Below, one piece after another: positions 1 to 14,188 of a stretch of DNA of 64,000 nt. The stretch comes from Baylisascaris procyonis. Lineage: Eukaryota; Nematoda; Chromadorea; Rhabditida; Ascarididae. A program made the position numbers and the translations under genes. The notes beneath the pieces were generated by a model, which was given only the letters and a program-made list of their open reading frames with translations, was not told the origin of the DNA and did no database searches. How positions within the stretch are numbered: the first letter of the stretch is position 1; each line of letters starts with the position of its first letter. The DNA lies in contig JAZARR010000214.1 of NCBI GenBank assembly GCA_037389465.1, forward strand, positions 5,022,001 through 5,086,000. Direction: 5' to 3'.

Positions 1-2855
1 ATTTTGCCAGTAGAAAGACACTTTCAAATATATCACTTTCGTTTTAATAAACGCCCTCTATAATGTCGCAAAATTTATTCACTATTAACATAAGTGATTA
101 ATAAGAGTGTTCGTAATGGTATTTTTCTGATGAATTTCGATAGAGAATCTGGTGAGTTTATTTTTTTTTTATAATTAGTAAAAGGTAAGGATAAATTTGA
201 AGCATCTTATCTGAATTTATTCCATGAATCCCCCAATCCTTGCCCTCTTTAACTTTTTTATTTTTCATTTCCTCTTTTCCCTCATTCATATCAATTCTCA
301 TGCGTGCTTCCGAGAAAGCGTAGTTAGGCATCAACGTTGAGCCCCTCTATTTCAATTTAAAATTGCGCCACCATACCGGTGATGAGAAAGCTAATAGAAG
401 AGAGATGATATGCACAAAACGGAATGATACACACAATAATAATCTCGTTATTTTGCAGTTGATTCTCCTTCGCAGTTGAATGTTTAATTTCAGGGGTCGT
501 TTTTGAGTGTTCGAGTTGCGCAAAATACAGCTTAGTAACGGCCGAAAAGAGTTTGAATGTTTTATGCGAGTCGACTAAGCGTGAATGTCACTTAATCAGA
601 CCACCGAGTGGGCGATGCATCAAACACGACGAACACATCGATACGTGGCTTAGTAACGAGACCATTATACATACAACACTCCCTCTCCTCCCACGAAGCT
701 GAACGGCACGTCATTATGCTTGAAACATCTATATCAAACATCATCGAATTAAATATTTTAAACAAAAATCATATCTGCACAAGCCTAGTTGGGATTTCAT
801 TTGATGAAAGAGTGCACAGGGAGAGAGAGAAAATGGAAGAGAAGGGGAGAAATGTAGATAGAACCTTCTCATTTTTCATAAATTATTCACACACACACAC
901 ACGAAAAAAATCGTCATTGCAAATAATGCCCTTGAAGAGATTTATATCCACTCACAAATTTCAGTTACCTCGATGAAGTTTCACCAAATATCGCATCTAG
1001 ACCGAATAATGATACCTATGGAGATATATAGAAAAAATACTACTACTTTATATTTCCTATATTGTAAAAAGATATTGATTATGTGCAGTTGGAACATAAG
1101 CTTAGAACATCAATGAAGTGTAATCCAATGCCATTTGACTTAGTCCATCATTGCAGTCATTTTTTACTAGTTGTTAAGTGCATTCTCACACGAGAAAAAT
1201 TCAAATATTTCAAGATGGAAGTTGAAGTTTAAATCGTTAAAAAATTTAAACAATTCTCTCGTTAAGAGAAATTCCTTGTTTTGCTAATTTAGAAGGAAGT
1301 TTATTCATATGTAGTTCATTGTATTTAAATTCACTAGAAAGCGCAAACATATCGAAAATTATTTCGTAAACATATTGATATATATATTCTCATTATTGAG
1401 GGAAATATACTTGAAATGTTATCGATTTTTCGCTAGTTAGATGTTTGCATTATTGTGTGAACTATAAGAAATAAGTGTAATTCGCTAGTTTTGAGAGAAC
1501 CGGTCTTGTTTCGCGATAGAAGCATAAACCTTTTTTTTTCTTGCAGTAAATATTTGCACCTAACTCAAATTTTTTAGCATTTTTCTTTTTTTTCGAGAGG
1601 AAAATCTCATTTTCATTTATTTGCGTCATTTTGTTGTATTATATGAGTTCATTTCATTAAGAATATTCATCGTTCTTGCCATATGTTTTCGGAATATTTT
1701 AGATATCCATCTATATATTGTGCAAAAACTTCTCTATTTAGTGCAATTTTCAACCTAAAAATAGTTAATTTGTTCACATAATTCCTACAATCTACTTAGA
1801 AAATTTGTTTCATCTAACAATTCAAAAAAAATGTAGAATTCAATTTTTAACTCAATGAATAATGCCAAATGATTGATAAAAGATGCACGAAAAAAAAAAT
1901 GACGAGAATTTAAACGAATTAAACAGCTGTGCTAATCGGATGTGTAAAAAAATAACGCCCACATTCAAAACGGAACGATTCCAAACAGCAAACAGGAAGT
2001 TATATGAAGCACTAATATTTTCTTATAAATCATAATATTGTTTGTGGTGCCGTTTCTTGCTAGTTGCAGAAATGATAGAAAAAAAGACGATCATTTCAAT
2101 TATACATATATGTAAAAGAGAGTGATCGAAATTTTCAAGAAAAGTGATCAAAATTTTCAAAAAAAACTAATGAAAAACCATCGAATGGCAATCGTTTTCG
2201 ACGATAAGTTCGCATTAAAGAATGAACGCAGAACTGCGCTAAAATTATGCACTATTTATGTTCATGCATGGACTTTTTTTTCACTTCTAAATGAACTTTT
2301 TCGTTAAAACAAAATATTTTCCATTTACGATTGAGATGCTTCAATTTTTTACACAATGTAATTCAACATGCATTTAATTTTTGTGAAGGTCATTTCAAAA
2401 AGTGAGATTAACACTTAAAAAAGAAAGAAAAAAATTACTGTCACATCAGTTCAACTCTCAATTGTGATTTGAGCATATTGCTAATTTAAAATCTTAGATA
2501 TAATGATTGAATTGTTAGACTTTTGTTAAAGTATAGTGACCATACTTTGGCATATGGTCAGTATTCACTGACCACTTCGTTGTACTATTATTCCCCCCTC
2601 CTCTCCGAAAGAGTTTTAAGAAATCGTTCATTTACAAAGAAGTTTATTATCGTCTTACGTGAATCATGCAACCACTACCATTAAATTATTTTCTAAACTA
2701 AGCCGTAATTTAATTCATCATTTCAAAAGTTTTAAAAACTTTTTTATACTCTGCTATAATAACGTAAGAAAATTTCAACTGATATGAACTGATAACATCG
2801 GATAAAATTGTTTATTATTTTCTGTAATCCAAGCATAGACAAGGAACTAAAAAGC

Positions 2856-3211
2856 CTATCGCCTCGTCTTGTTAGCTGCCTGCAAGCAAAAAAAACCTAA
2901 CGAAGGAAACTGTCTATAATTCGATATAAATTTCGTGACAGCTGTGCGCACAATACGATAGATGGAAGAAGATCTATGGCAGCGATAAAAACGTTCGTGA
3001 TGAGGGCTATGGATGCCTCGACAATCAGCGCAAAATGGCACCACTCGTGAATCGTTGACCTCTTGCGCAGAGACCCAGAAAGTAAACAAGGCTATCGCTG
3101 ATGCATCCTCGCAATAAGCGACTAAGAGCTAAAACAAATTGGTCTGCTATATTCGTTAACTCCTTCCAGAAAGCACTAACTCGACGTTTGTCCCCCTCCA
3201 TTATTTTCAGT
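2856..3211 (-). other. Coding-like, GC-richer stretch on the minus strand, frame-broken
   Basis: A 58-codon frame starts at 3211 (MEGDKRRVSAFWKELTNIA) and overlaps a second open frame (3089-2856, with CADCRGIHSPHHERFYRC). A single frame change near 3070 would join them into one polypeptide of about 115 residues. The stretch is clearly less AT-rich than its flanks. The family is not recognised. It may be a relic gene, two exons with an unnoticed intron, or chance. Confidence 0.25.
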
Positions 3212-4350
3212 TTATAAGTTCCTGGTTACGGTAAATGTTATATTCGATGTTATATGGTAGACTAGTAACTAGTACAACTGAACGATATAACGATTTTTTA
3301 GTAATTTTCATCTTTGCATAGCTAAATGCTTAGCACACGATATATCGCAATTCTTCTTTTGTATATTAAATAAACCAAACAAAAAGCACATTTTAAATTC
3401 CGACATAAATTTTAAATTTAGTTTTGCTTGCTGCATTATTTTTTTCATTTCAGGTTATTTTCAGTATAAATTTTTTTTGCAGTGATTCTTCTATTCTCGC
3501 GAACTATACTAATATCAATACGTAATTATTCAATAATTAAACAGTAAGGAGAAAAAAATGTAATATGAAATAAAAATGCAGAAGCGTTAAGCGTGAAAAG
3601 AATTAACTGTGTACAACAGACACTTCGATTGAAATGCTAAGAAAAGAGCTGATAAAACTTCCCACTATCATTATTCATTAGTTAAAAATAAGCGCTAAAA
3701 AATGTGAGTCAAAATCACTAATAATGTATACTTTGAAATTAGCCACCCTTAAATATTAAATGAAGTTTTCAAAGATCAAATTACCATCATTACTGAAATA
3801 AAATTATATGATATATTTTTATTGAATAAATTTTTGTTATGCAATGAATAATAGAAAAATATTCAAATATATGCAATATTTGAGTAGATCAAAAAGATGC
3901 GTTGAATTGAAAAATTTATTTATACGTTGAGAAAGAGTTGAAATGAATTAGAAATTGAATTTTTGAAATTGAAATAGCATCATGTTGATTGCGATAAACA
4001 TATAGAAAATTTAGTTAGCAAAGCTATACAACAATTAAAAAACTACATTGAATTACGATGCAATTATATTTGCGATCGTTATTATCGATAAAATTTTTTA
4101 TATTCCACTTTAAATGCATTCAAACATGCATGCGATGTGACAAAATGGCGTTGTCCTTCTTTTGATTTTGTCAACCAATAAAGTACACATATTCAGCATT
4201 CATTCAACACATTCGAAATCATAAAGAACTACATGAAAAGGTAAAGGTAACAATTTTCATGAATATTTTCCTTCTAGTGCTAATATTTCTTCACTTTTAT
4301 TGAAGTGCTATTTGCTCGTTGTTTGGAAATACCTCTATCAAAAAAAAAAA

Positions 4351-4395
4351 AATAATAATAATAATAATAATAATAAAAATAATAATAATAATAAT
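4351..4395. repeat. (AAT)n microsatellite
   Basis: About 15 AAT/ATA units interrupted once by a short A run, flanked by poly-A. It is simple sequence without coding meaning, although it generates spurious Ile- or Tyr-rich frames on the minus strand. Confidence 0.95.
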
Positions 4396-4749
4396 TTTCC
4401 AAAAAACGTGAACTAAAGAGATGTTTTTCTCTGAAAAAAAAATTTTTTTTTTTCGAATAAAATGCGAAAAAAATGGAATAAGCAAACGAGAATTTTATAG
4501 ATTCCATACATAAAAGCGAGAAGATAACACATAGCCACGCTCTATATTTGATAATAACTTAAAACAGAAACACATATATGAGCGCATTTGACATTCCTAA
4601 TTCACTATACTATAGGTACTATACGTATTTGATTTATTAAACAATTTACCATACGTCTACTGTGATTAGTAAGACATTAGCGCCATTGATATGACAATCA
4701 TATATCATATACCTTAATGATTTTTTTTTTAGCATGAGATCTCTAAAGT

Positions 4750-5004
4750 CTAATTCGATAGTGGGATAAATTCATAGATCCGAAAATAGGCACTAATCAC
4801 AAATGATAAAATCTCGCAGCTAACACCCGAAATCTCAAAAAGTAGAAAATCGTTCTTTTGCAAAATGGCGTTAAAACCAACGCAACAACATCCAATGAGC
4901 AAAATAAAACTGCTCACTGGAAGAGCGTTAATAAACTCGGCGTTGCTTTGTGCACCGTACAACCGTCTGGCACTCACGACTAACTCGAACAAGATTACAC
5001 ACAT
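4750..5004 (-). other. Possible exon of a membrane protein, minus strand
   Basis: The ATG at 5004 opens 84 codons with ordinary codon use. A polar start is followed by a hydrophobic segment with three adjacent cysteines (LIGCCCVGFNAIL) and a second hydrophobic stretch. A good GTGAGC donor lies inside the frame after EFINALP, so the real exon may be only the first 29 codons. GC-rich DNA at 5020-5060 just upstream could be promoter sequence. No homology was recognised. Confidence 0.25.
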
Positions 5005-8000
5005 TCATCCGCTCGAATCGACACTCTAGTCGGCGCCGCCTTCCGACTGCCCCTTACTGCTGCATCTCAATGACCTCAATCACTAACTTCACTAGCTAGG
5101 TATATACGTGGAGATTCAGGTGATCTCTAAGAGATAAGAAAAGAGAGCCATTGATTTATAACATCTGGTGAGTGCAGTGCAAAAAAAAAAAGCTCAGAAA
5201 GCATAATAGGCTTTAATCAATGCTAGAACTTTAAATAATTCACTGTGAGATATTTACTATATGGTACAGTGCCAACAATTATATACAAAAACCACAATAC
5301 CTTCCAATTCATCTTCTTTTCTTTCGCCAATGACTAGATTATTTTAGCGAGTTTCATCTCTTCGATGACTGGTACCTCAAAATAATGGAGATAATGTATC
5401 CGTTAAGCGTTCCGCTTCTCACATCCGATATATACCTTCGTCCCTTGTAAAGCGATCACAAAGCTTTCATTTCATTCAAATGAACTTGATAGAACAACTC
5501 GGATCTCACCTTCATATATATGAATCCTTATGAGTGAAGCTTTTAAATTTTTTTTTTTTGTTGGTGAACCTTTCAAGCAATTTTTCAGGGAAAATGACAA
5601 TTGTACACTTAAGTTATGTGAAAAAAAGGAAAAAAAAACGTTCAAAGTTTTACAAAAAGCAGAGCGCATTCTCCATAAAAAGAGCGAAATCGATACTGAC
5701 TGATCGTCGCATTTCGCATATATCCATGAAACATGAATGCGAAGAAATTAACTGCTACAATGAACGCGTGTAGAATTAAGTTTAATTTTAAATATCCACT
5801 AACGAGCCGGAAGTGAGGCAAAAAAAGAGTTACCCGAAAACACTGCAGAAGCCAAAGTCTTGCCAATCGAAAACAAAACAGAAGGGAAATTTCCTTCACA
5901 CTTTCGTAGGTGTAAAAAATTAGTTTTTAACACATTTACACTGCCGCAGCTGTTTCAGTTTTTCTTTTTTTGAAACATTTCTGAAAGAATGAACGATGCT
6001 ATCATAATTGTGCGGAGATTCAATTTGCTTAGAATTGCATAACCTTTATAGCTAATAAAATTTTTTTATTTAATATTTTTCAAAATTTTTTTCAATAATT
6101 CATTTTTTGATAGTGCCTGATATAATAAAAATTATGCAAATGTTCCGTTTAACCAAAAAAATTAGTTCTTCTTAGACATTCTGCATCAAATATCACACAA
6201 AATGTATTATGTGAGATCATCACATACGTAAATCAAGTCATCATTCGCCGTTCTCAACAATTAATCTCAACCTTACCATACAACACATCGATTAATCAAT
6301 ATACGATCAGTTTACGCCATTACACGTGATCACGCTTATTTACTGCACTAAAATATATTTAATTACTTCAATTTAAAAAAAAATTATATTACGCAATTTT
6401 ATTTAATCAAAAAAGTATTAATAAAACACATAATACGTCATTTATTTCATATCACAAACTACATAGCACAATCAATTGGCACAAATAACACATCAGCCAA
6501 CAACGAACATTCTATACGTCATACTATGAGGTATGCCATTCGTATCGATTTATAATCCATACAATCGCAATTGCTTTTATTTTTTAGCGTTCTTAAATTT
6601 GCATTTGCAAAAGCGCATTATATTGGTGACATGCTTGTCTGTGTGTAGATAAAAATTTGTGTGTGTGTGTTCCTTTCTGCTACTAGTTTTAATTTGAAAA
6701 AGTAGGAATTAAAATATTCTACAGATACAAATAGTGTCTCGAGATGATGTGTCACCTTGAAAATGAATGATCACCTTTTGAAGTATGTAAAAATTCACAT
6801 TTGGAAACTCAACATAAATACTTTTAAGCTCGAATCTACGATAACGTTGAAAATCTCTTCATCATAATCTGATTTCATAGAAATATTCCATTCGAAATGG
6901 AAATTTTATTTTAAATTTCACAGAAATTTTTGCTCGAAGAAATTTTATTTTTAAAATTTCATGATTATACGGCAAGTTCTTGTTGCATCGAAAGTTATAG
7001 GTCATAACGATTGGACGATTGATAATGGTTTTTAGTTATTCCATCTATAAAACACTTGAAAAAAGATAATTCTTATGAAATATTTTACTATCCCATGTAA
7101 ATTTTTAACAAAATAATATCAGGCAGTTAACATTAGTTTATTTATACTTTATCAAACCTTAATTTGAAGCAATGGACATGCTTCTGTTTACATAGATAAG
7201 ACAATTAATGATAATGACCCGAGAATGCAAAGAGAAACACATAAGACGGCAATTGCTAGCACTTAAATTCTCTACTCGCTCATTGTATTGCAAAGTCTGA
7301 ATAGATACCCTTTTCTGTTTGTAACCAATCACTTGTGTTCAAAATTAACGACTGATGTTATCACTGATAAGTGGTTCCGTTAATACAACTATTAGCAGCA
7401 ACTAGTGTCTCAACATGTACATCGTGAGAGAAAATTAGGCGAGGAAGGAGTAATAAGATGCTGTAAGGGAGATCAGCAAAATGCTACAGGCAAGCGGCTA
7501 CGATCATATTTTATTGTAATCGCTCAGAAATTTTTATAAAAATGTTCGAATATCAACACAAAGAACGATCGCTTCTTTCCGACTAAGTTCGACGATTATG
7601 TTTCAAAGTATTCCCATATGAAGCGTTGAGGAAGACTACAACGCAATACCAGGAAATAAAAAGTTTTAAATATCATTGACAATTTTCTTTGTAGTAAACA
7701 AAAGGTCACATATATGCACACCAAATGATCGCTTTTAGGTGTCGAATTCATTAAGAAATATTCTCGTTTTCATTTGAATAATAGAGATACTCATTGTTCG
7801 TAACGTTCGATATGCCTATATATTGATGCTCTTTATAGCTATAATTCAAATATATCTTGACTGTACTTTAAAATAATTCAAAAGAGAAGAAATCTTATAG
7901 TGTAAGGCTTTTGAGTTAGTCGAATTAATTGAAGCGTAGCGTGAATACCGTGAGCAAATATTGTACTCTCGAGGCTTCATTTTTATAAATATCGTTTTGC

Positions 8001-8086
8001 AGCGTATAAATATCTCATAAATATAAATATACAATTGTATTTCACTTAGCACTTCTAAAACAATTAATTCTTCATCATAAACGATG

Positions 8087-8094
<8 letters not shown>

Positions 8095-8153
<59 letters not shown>
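8095..8153. repeat. (TA)n microsatellite
   Basis: About 29 uninterrupted TA units. The Tyr-Ile repeat ORF on the minus strand is an artefact of this tract. Confidence 0.97.
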
Positions 8154-8156
<3 letters not shown>

Positions 8157-11100
8157 TATTAAATATTGCATCACTCTCAATGCAAAAAATATTCGCCTTC
8201 ATAAACAGCTAAAAAAAAGGTGAAATAGAAAAATTTCTTATAGAAAATGATGCGAATATAAGAGTGAGAACTTTTTGATAGATAAGCAAATATTCCGCAT
8301 TAGGTAAATAAATATAACTTTGCAAACTCCAAACAGGAAGAATGGGAAAAAATTGGAAACAATAATAAGTAATTCTTACACTTTATAATGCAGACATAAA
8401 TTTTCGGATAATATTTATTGTTCAATCGACTATTCTTATTCAATCGCTAAAGTTTAATTTATTATCTCAGAATAAACCATTTGAATTATAAAAATTTTAT
8501 TAAAATTTGTACTATTTGTGCTAATTTAAGCACTGCAAAATATGCGTAAAATTTTATTCTCAATGATTGAGGAATGTGATTTTAAAATTAACTTTTAATT
8601 GGCGAGAACTTTCAACCTATTCGATTGTATAGAAAATTTATGCAAAGTATTACTTCACTGTTCTCTTTAGTACTGACAGCTGAATAAATAGATGAGAATG
8701 CAAGAAAAAAAAACTCTTAGATGTAATGTCAATCTTTCGACTATACACTACCACTTGTTCATTGCACTTTTATTTTTGATTGACGCAAACGATTAGATTT
8801 CGAGCTGAAATGCACAAAATGCGCATTTTATTCAATCGTTGGCGCAATTTCCCAGTTTTTTATTGTCTCCTATCACATTGGGAAATAAAACCACCCAAAT
8901 TGTGCTGTCATAATGAAGAAGTGGTGCAAGAAGTGCAAGAAAAGTGGTGCAAGAAAAATACATGAGCAAGATGTATAAATAATTTTCTTAAAAAATCAAA
9001 ATTTTGAGTTGAATGTAAAAAATTCCTTCAATTTCGACGTGAATGAGGAGTTCAATTTTATTCAAAAAAATGCACGTTCATGAGCACAATAATAATCAGA
9101 TTTAATGCATTTGCAAATATTATGTTAGATAAGTTGAATATTATGAGTAACACCCTAGAATTTCGTTGCTCTCTCTCAAAAAAAAAAGAGAAATTATCGC
9201 ATTTTGCGAGAGGTGAGAGGAGGGAAGCGGAGGTGGACGAGTGACGAAGAAATCGATGAAAAATTTTAAATAACAACAATGCAAAAAAAAAGTTTAAAAG
9301 TACGTTTTCTTTAAATAGCCTAGCTCTATGAGAATTCATTTGAAATGCAATTCATTGATGTAATATTTCTCTCTTTTGCATCATTGAGGAAAAAATACTC
9401 AGCAATATTAGCTGAATAAAGAAAAACCTAAAGAATTATCGATTTCATATTGATGAGTTTGTTGGAATAATAAATTAAAATATATTTATGAAAAAGTAAG
9501 GTTTTATTCGTTTAATTATTTAAATTCAATGGGAATTATTAAAAAATGCGATCAAAAAAAAAATGCACTCATAAATGAACAAATGAAAAAAATACATCGG
9601 AAATATACTAATACGATATGAGCTTCAATTTATCTACTCGTCAATAATTTTCGTAAGTTATCAAGGAATATTGAATGCGCAAAGGTAAGCAAACTATGCG
9701 AGAACTCGGTTCTCGCTCTCATTGCTTCAACAATTTTTTTAGTGAATTTTGCGAAGTGAAATGAAATAAACAGCGACTTGTTTATATGTAAAATGACAAA
9801 TAGTAGGTTGTAACATTGAATACGATGTGAGAAACACAAATCTATAAATCAAATATATGGTGGGTAATTTGTGGGTGTGAAGTGCAAAGTAGGTGTGTTG
9901 TGGGAATTGACTATGAGATGTTAAACATTACTTTGTATGATTAAACGAAAAGTAAAACGATCGCCTCTCAATTCTACTCTGCTCTACTCTATTCAAATCA
10001 AGTTACCCTTATAAACAACTCGCATATGTCTCCTCGTCTGTACTATAGAAGCGATCGTAGTGTGAATGTTTTGCAGTCACAACTTCCCCCCCCCCCCCAC
10101 ATCCTCTCCTCTTCTTCACTTTACACATTTGTGAATAATTAAATTAAACAACGTGAATTATGATTTCTATAATTCAAATGAACAATAAACGTTTTCCAAT
10201 CCCATTCTAAAAAAATACTGCTGAGGATTTATTACTACAAAGCGAAACAAAAATTAAAAAGTAAGATTTCGTTATAAGCCTATAATTGTATAATGCGCTT
10301 GACCCTATCATTCCTTATTTATCACTACCTAATTCACACCTTCACAATTTATCACATGCGAAATTAAACTTCATGACGCACTCTTAATATTAGACATCAC
10401 TTCTCACTTAGAATATCTTTTTTTTTTGCATAAATAACTCGAAAATTAAATTTCTATTATTATCCCTTATTAGTTATCTCAAGAAAAAACAATCTGACGA
10501 TCTAGCGTTTAAGCGTAAGGGATCAAAAGATTCGCTTTGAAAATTTCAAAAGGATATCATAGATATTATAAATGAGCGGTTAGTTCTATTTATATTTAAA
10601 TATGAAAATAATAATTTACATATTTTGCTTTGTCTATTCATTTATGAAACCGGTTGGTCAGATAAGTGGGATCAAAGGTGCATATTGCCATAGATCCTCT
10701 AGCATGCATCTCTCCTTATTTAACGCAAATATAGCGCAAATGTTCATGAACGATAGTAAATTATGATAGATCAAAAGTTGTATGCATTGATTATTCAATT
10801 GTCTTTGAATGTTTGCAGTTTGCTACGTTGGCTGAATCTTTTTTTTTTCTTACTTCAAAAACGAAGAAAAACTAAAGAAACGAAACAAAAGAAAATTGTT
10901 CTCCTCGGTGAGAATTGAAGTATGTGAATAATGTTTAATGATCGTTCACAATACGCTAAAACCAAATCGTTTACAGCGTATGACTGACTAAATACTTTAC
11001 TAACGTTATCAGAAAATTCCAACAATGATGTACTCTCGAAAAGCAATGGCAAACGCTTCTAAATTTTCCATCAATGATATTCGATTAGTTGTTTTTCTCT

Positions 11101-14032
11101 CAGAAAATTTGAAGTAACATAAAGAGTTTTTTTTTGAAGAGTAATAAAACGTTGAAAAGATTTGTATTTTTTTTTGCGAAACTCTTAAATGAACGAATTT
11201 ATTCACTTCATTTAAAAGATTTTTTGCCTAAGATATTCTCTGAAAATTATTCTTTCACATCATTTCTCTATGAAATTCATATCAAAAAAGAGTTAAATTG
11301 CTAAGACATCGAACAATCAATATTCGATGCTAGACTTTGTCTACTCTTCGAAATTCCTCATCGTTATGCGGAACCATTATGAGCCTGATTTATAGCTAAC
11401 GTATAGTGGGACTCTGCAATGACATCTATTTTAATATAAGGAGAGATGGAGGTGGGAAAGTCTCAATTCATTGATGTTCAGAGCAATAACAATGGCAATC
11501 CAAGTTTATAAACTTTCAAAAGTATTGAAAATATTTCAAGTTCAGATTTTTCGAGATTCTTGGATCAATTCGAATATTATCAATCAGCGACTGACAAATA
11601 TAAAATCATCATAGGAGCCTCGTTGAAGCATAGATCTCTGAATCTGTGGTCAGCATATTTCTTTATAATAACTGCAGGCAAGCATTTCATGATTAGGATT
11701 TGATCCCCACTCTGTGGTAGCGAGGATTTTGGTTACCCCTGAAAATTCTTCTGCAAATCCCGAGTTTTGGTTACCGGATAGCCCTTTCGCTACGCATAAG
11801 CGTATAAAATTAAAACAAAGGGATTAAATCTAAATATGGGAATTAAATTAAGGCAATGACGTTAATGTGGGAAACAAACAACGGATTCAACAACGAACAG
11901 AAACATGCAGTCTTCGTCGGACTTGTGCTACTGGATGTCTGTGTTTCGGTGGAAATGCACTGAATGAGCGCATCGCCAGCCCAATTATTGTTGTTTGTAT
12001 CTTGAATGATGCTCACTGATGTGGCAGTGTTCTTACTACGAACATCACATCTATGCGTGCACTTTGCATTATTTTGCAAATGTATCGCTTCGATTATTCG
12101 CGGATTTTCGTTTTTCTCTCATCCAGAAATTTTGCTTCAATTGTCGTTTTATTTATCGTCAGCTGTTGTTTCTTTTTTTTTCGGCCTCATTTCTCGCTGG
12201 CAGAATCTCTCTCCGATGAGTTTCGCTTAAGTTGGTTGAGCGTTGTAAGACAGGACAATCGCGGAATGTTATGAGACAGGACAATATTAGAATCGTGCAC
12301 CTCATTTTCTTTGTGATTTCTTGCTTGAAATAATACGCATAGACCTATCCCCCACTCACATTGAGTAGAAACCATGCATCGAATAGGATGGTAGAGAGAT
12401 GATAAAGTAGCACATGAAGTTGCTTTCTGATGTAGCGTTAACTATGGAAACATGAAGAAATCTTCAAATATCCGTCTCGCATTAAATGACCCCCGAAGAA
12501 ACTCCTTCCTGCTATCTAATATATACATAAATTTGGAATATAAGTTCATCCTGAAATTCTAACATTATATGACCTCTCTCCCTCCTTCTACCTTTTTTTA
12601 AGTATAGGTCTATTGCTAAAATTTGTGAATACAATATGGCTTATGTTTATAAATGAAGAAAATAGTACACGAGTTGATCTATATATGGATTGTTCAGTTA
12701 GAGGGGATTAAATCAACTGTTGGACTATATCCATTTTTATCTTCATTGAAAACAACACTTCAAGGATATCAAGCAATTTTTGAGAAAGATTCCATTCTAA
12801 TTTGCTTCTCTTGAAATTATTCTTGTAAATATCGATACATTTATTCTACTCTTATATATCAGTTCTTTTTTTTTTATAAATTATACCGGAAATGATTGAT
12901 CAACGAATGATGTTGAAGAGTTGAACTTATTTAGCTAATTCGATATCTTAAATGATATCGTATGATTTTATTTGATATCACAAAATTTGAGCACTTCCCG
13001 TTGTATTTTCATCGAAATGTGATCTTTGTAGGCACATTGTAGCATTGTCGGCTGTTCAAAATACAAAAAACAACTCACTCATCGAGATGAACCTAACATC
13101 ACTGACTGATTATCGATCCATAAAATTGAGGATTTTCAACGTTAGGAAGTAGATACCAATGTGAATAAATTAAGCTAGAGATAGTAAAAAAAATTATAAG
13201 AGATGAATATTAAGCGGAAACGATATTCGGATTATCGCAATAACTGTTTTGCCTTCAGGGCATAATTTTCCAGCATTTTTAATTTCAATAAAGGAATTTT
13301 AATAGAGAAATGAAAAAATTTTAAAATCCTATCGAATCTAAAAATATGATCTTTCTTTGAAAATTTACATATTCGTAAAATTTTCCTTTCCATTTTTTTT
13401 TTTTTTGTTCTAATTGGAATTTGAAATTAAGAGAACTCTTTATGAAATATTGCTTCCCAATAGTAGTTGGTTGTTTTTATGTTGCTATTTAGCTAGGTCA
13501 TGTGCTTTAGATCGCTCTTACATCCTCAAACGTTATCAAATGGGGAAGTCAATGCCATATCGTCTTGCATTTCTTATCACAACACGTCACTCTTTTGCCA
13601 CCTCTAGTATCACTCGAATCAAACCGTTCCAACATCTCTCAACTTCAACAATTTCGAGGGTAATTTTTTCATTCCTTATAGGAATTCTAAAAATTCTGCA
13701 AAGATTCTAACGTTGCGTTAATTATGCATCAAATTCGATAATTATTCAACACGATTGCCGTTTTATTTAAGTTTTGAGACAAATTGTTTGAAGTAGTCTT
13801 TGTGTTGTGGGACAAATAGCCCCCCAGGTATCATAAATGGGTCTTATATAGGAACTTTTACCTGTTTCTAAGGATTTGAGTGTCTGTCGCATGGTACTTC
13901 CTCTTCAGTCGTGGCCATTCGTTGCAAAGTCTGGTTTGAATCTAGTGATACTCGATAGTATTCGTTGAAACTCCGTTAGATAAGCAATGGAGCGTAATGT
14001 TCGGATTAAGTACGATGTTGTTGATTGTTATA

Positions 14033-14188
14033 GTTGTTATACCTTTTAGCATAATTGTTATAAGTATAATTATAAGTATAATTGTTATACCTTTTAGCGG
14101 TCAAAAGATCACAGTGTTTAGTATAGTATAGAGCCAATAGTATAGTATACTGTATAGTATAGCCAATAGTATAGTATAGTATACTGGA
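14033..14188. repeat. Cluster of short imperfect tandem repeats
   Basis: Two copies of TTGTTATACCTTTTAGC (about 14034 and 14082) flank three ATAAGTATAATT-like units. They are followed by two units of about 34 bp built on TATAG(AG)CCAATAGTATAGTATACTG (14119-14186). No ORF is present. It looks like replication-slippage sequence. Confidence 0.8.

Noticed and set aside
608..976. 122-codon plus-strand frame
   Set aside because: GTG start, simple-sequence Thr/His stretch from a CA repeat, no motif and no splice context.
7846..8202. 118-codon frame with a Tyr-Ile repeat
   Set aside because: Produced by the (TA)n microsatellite.
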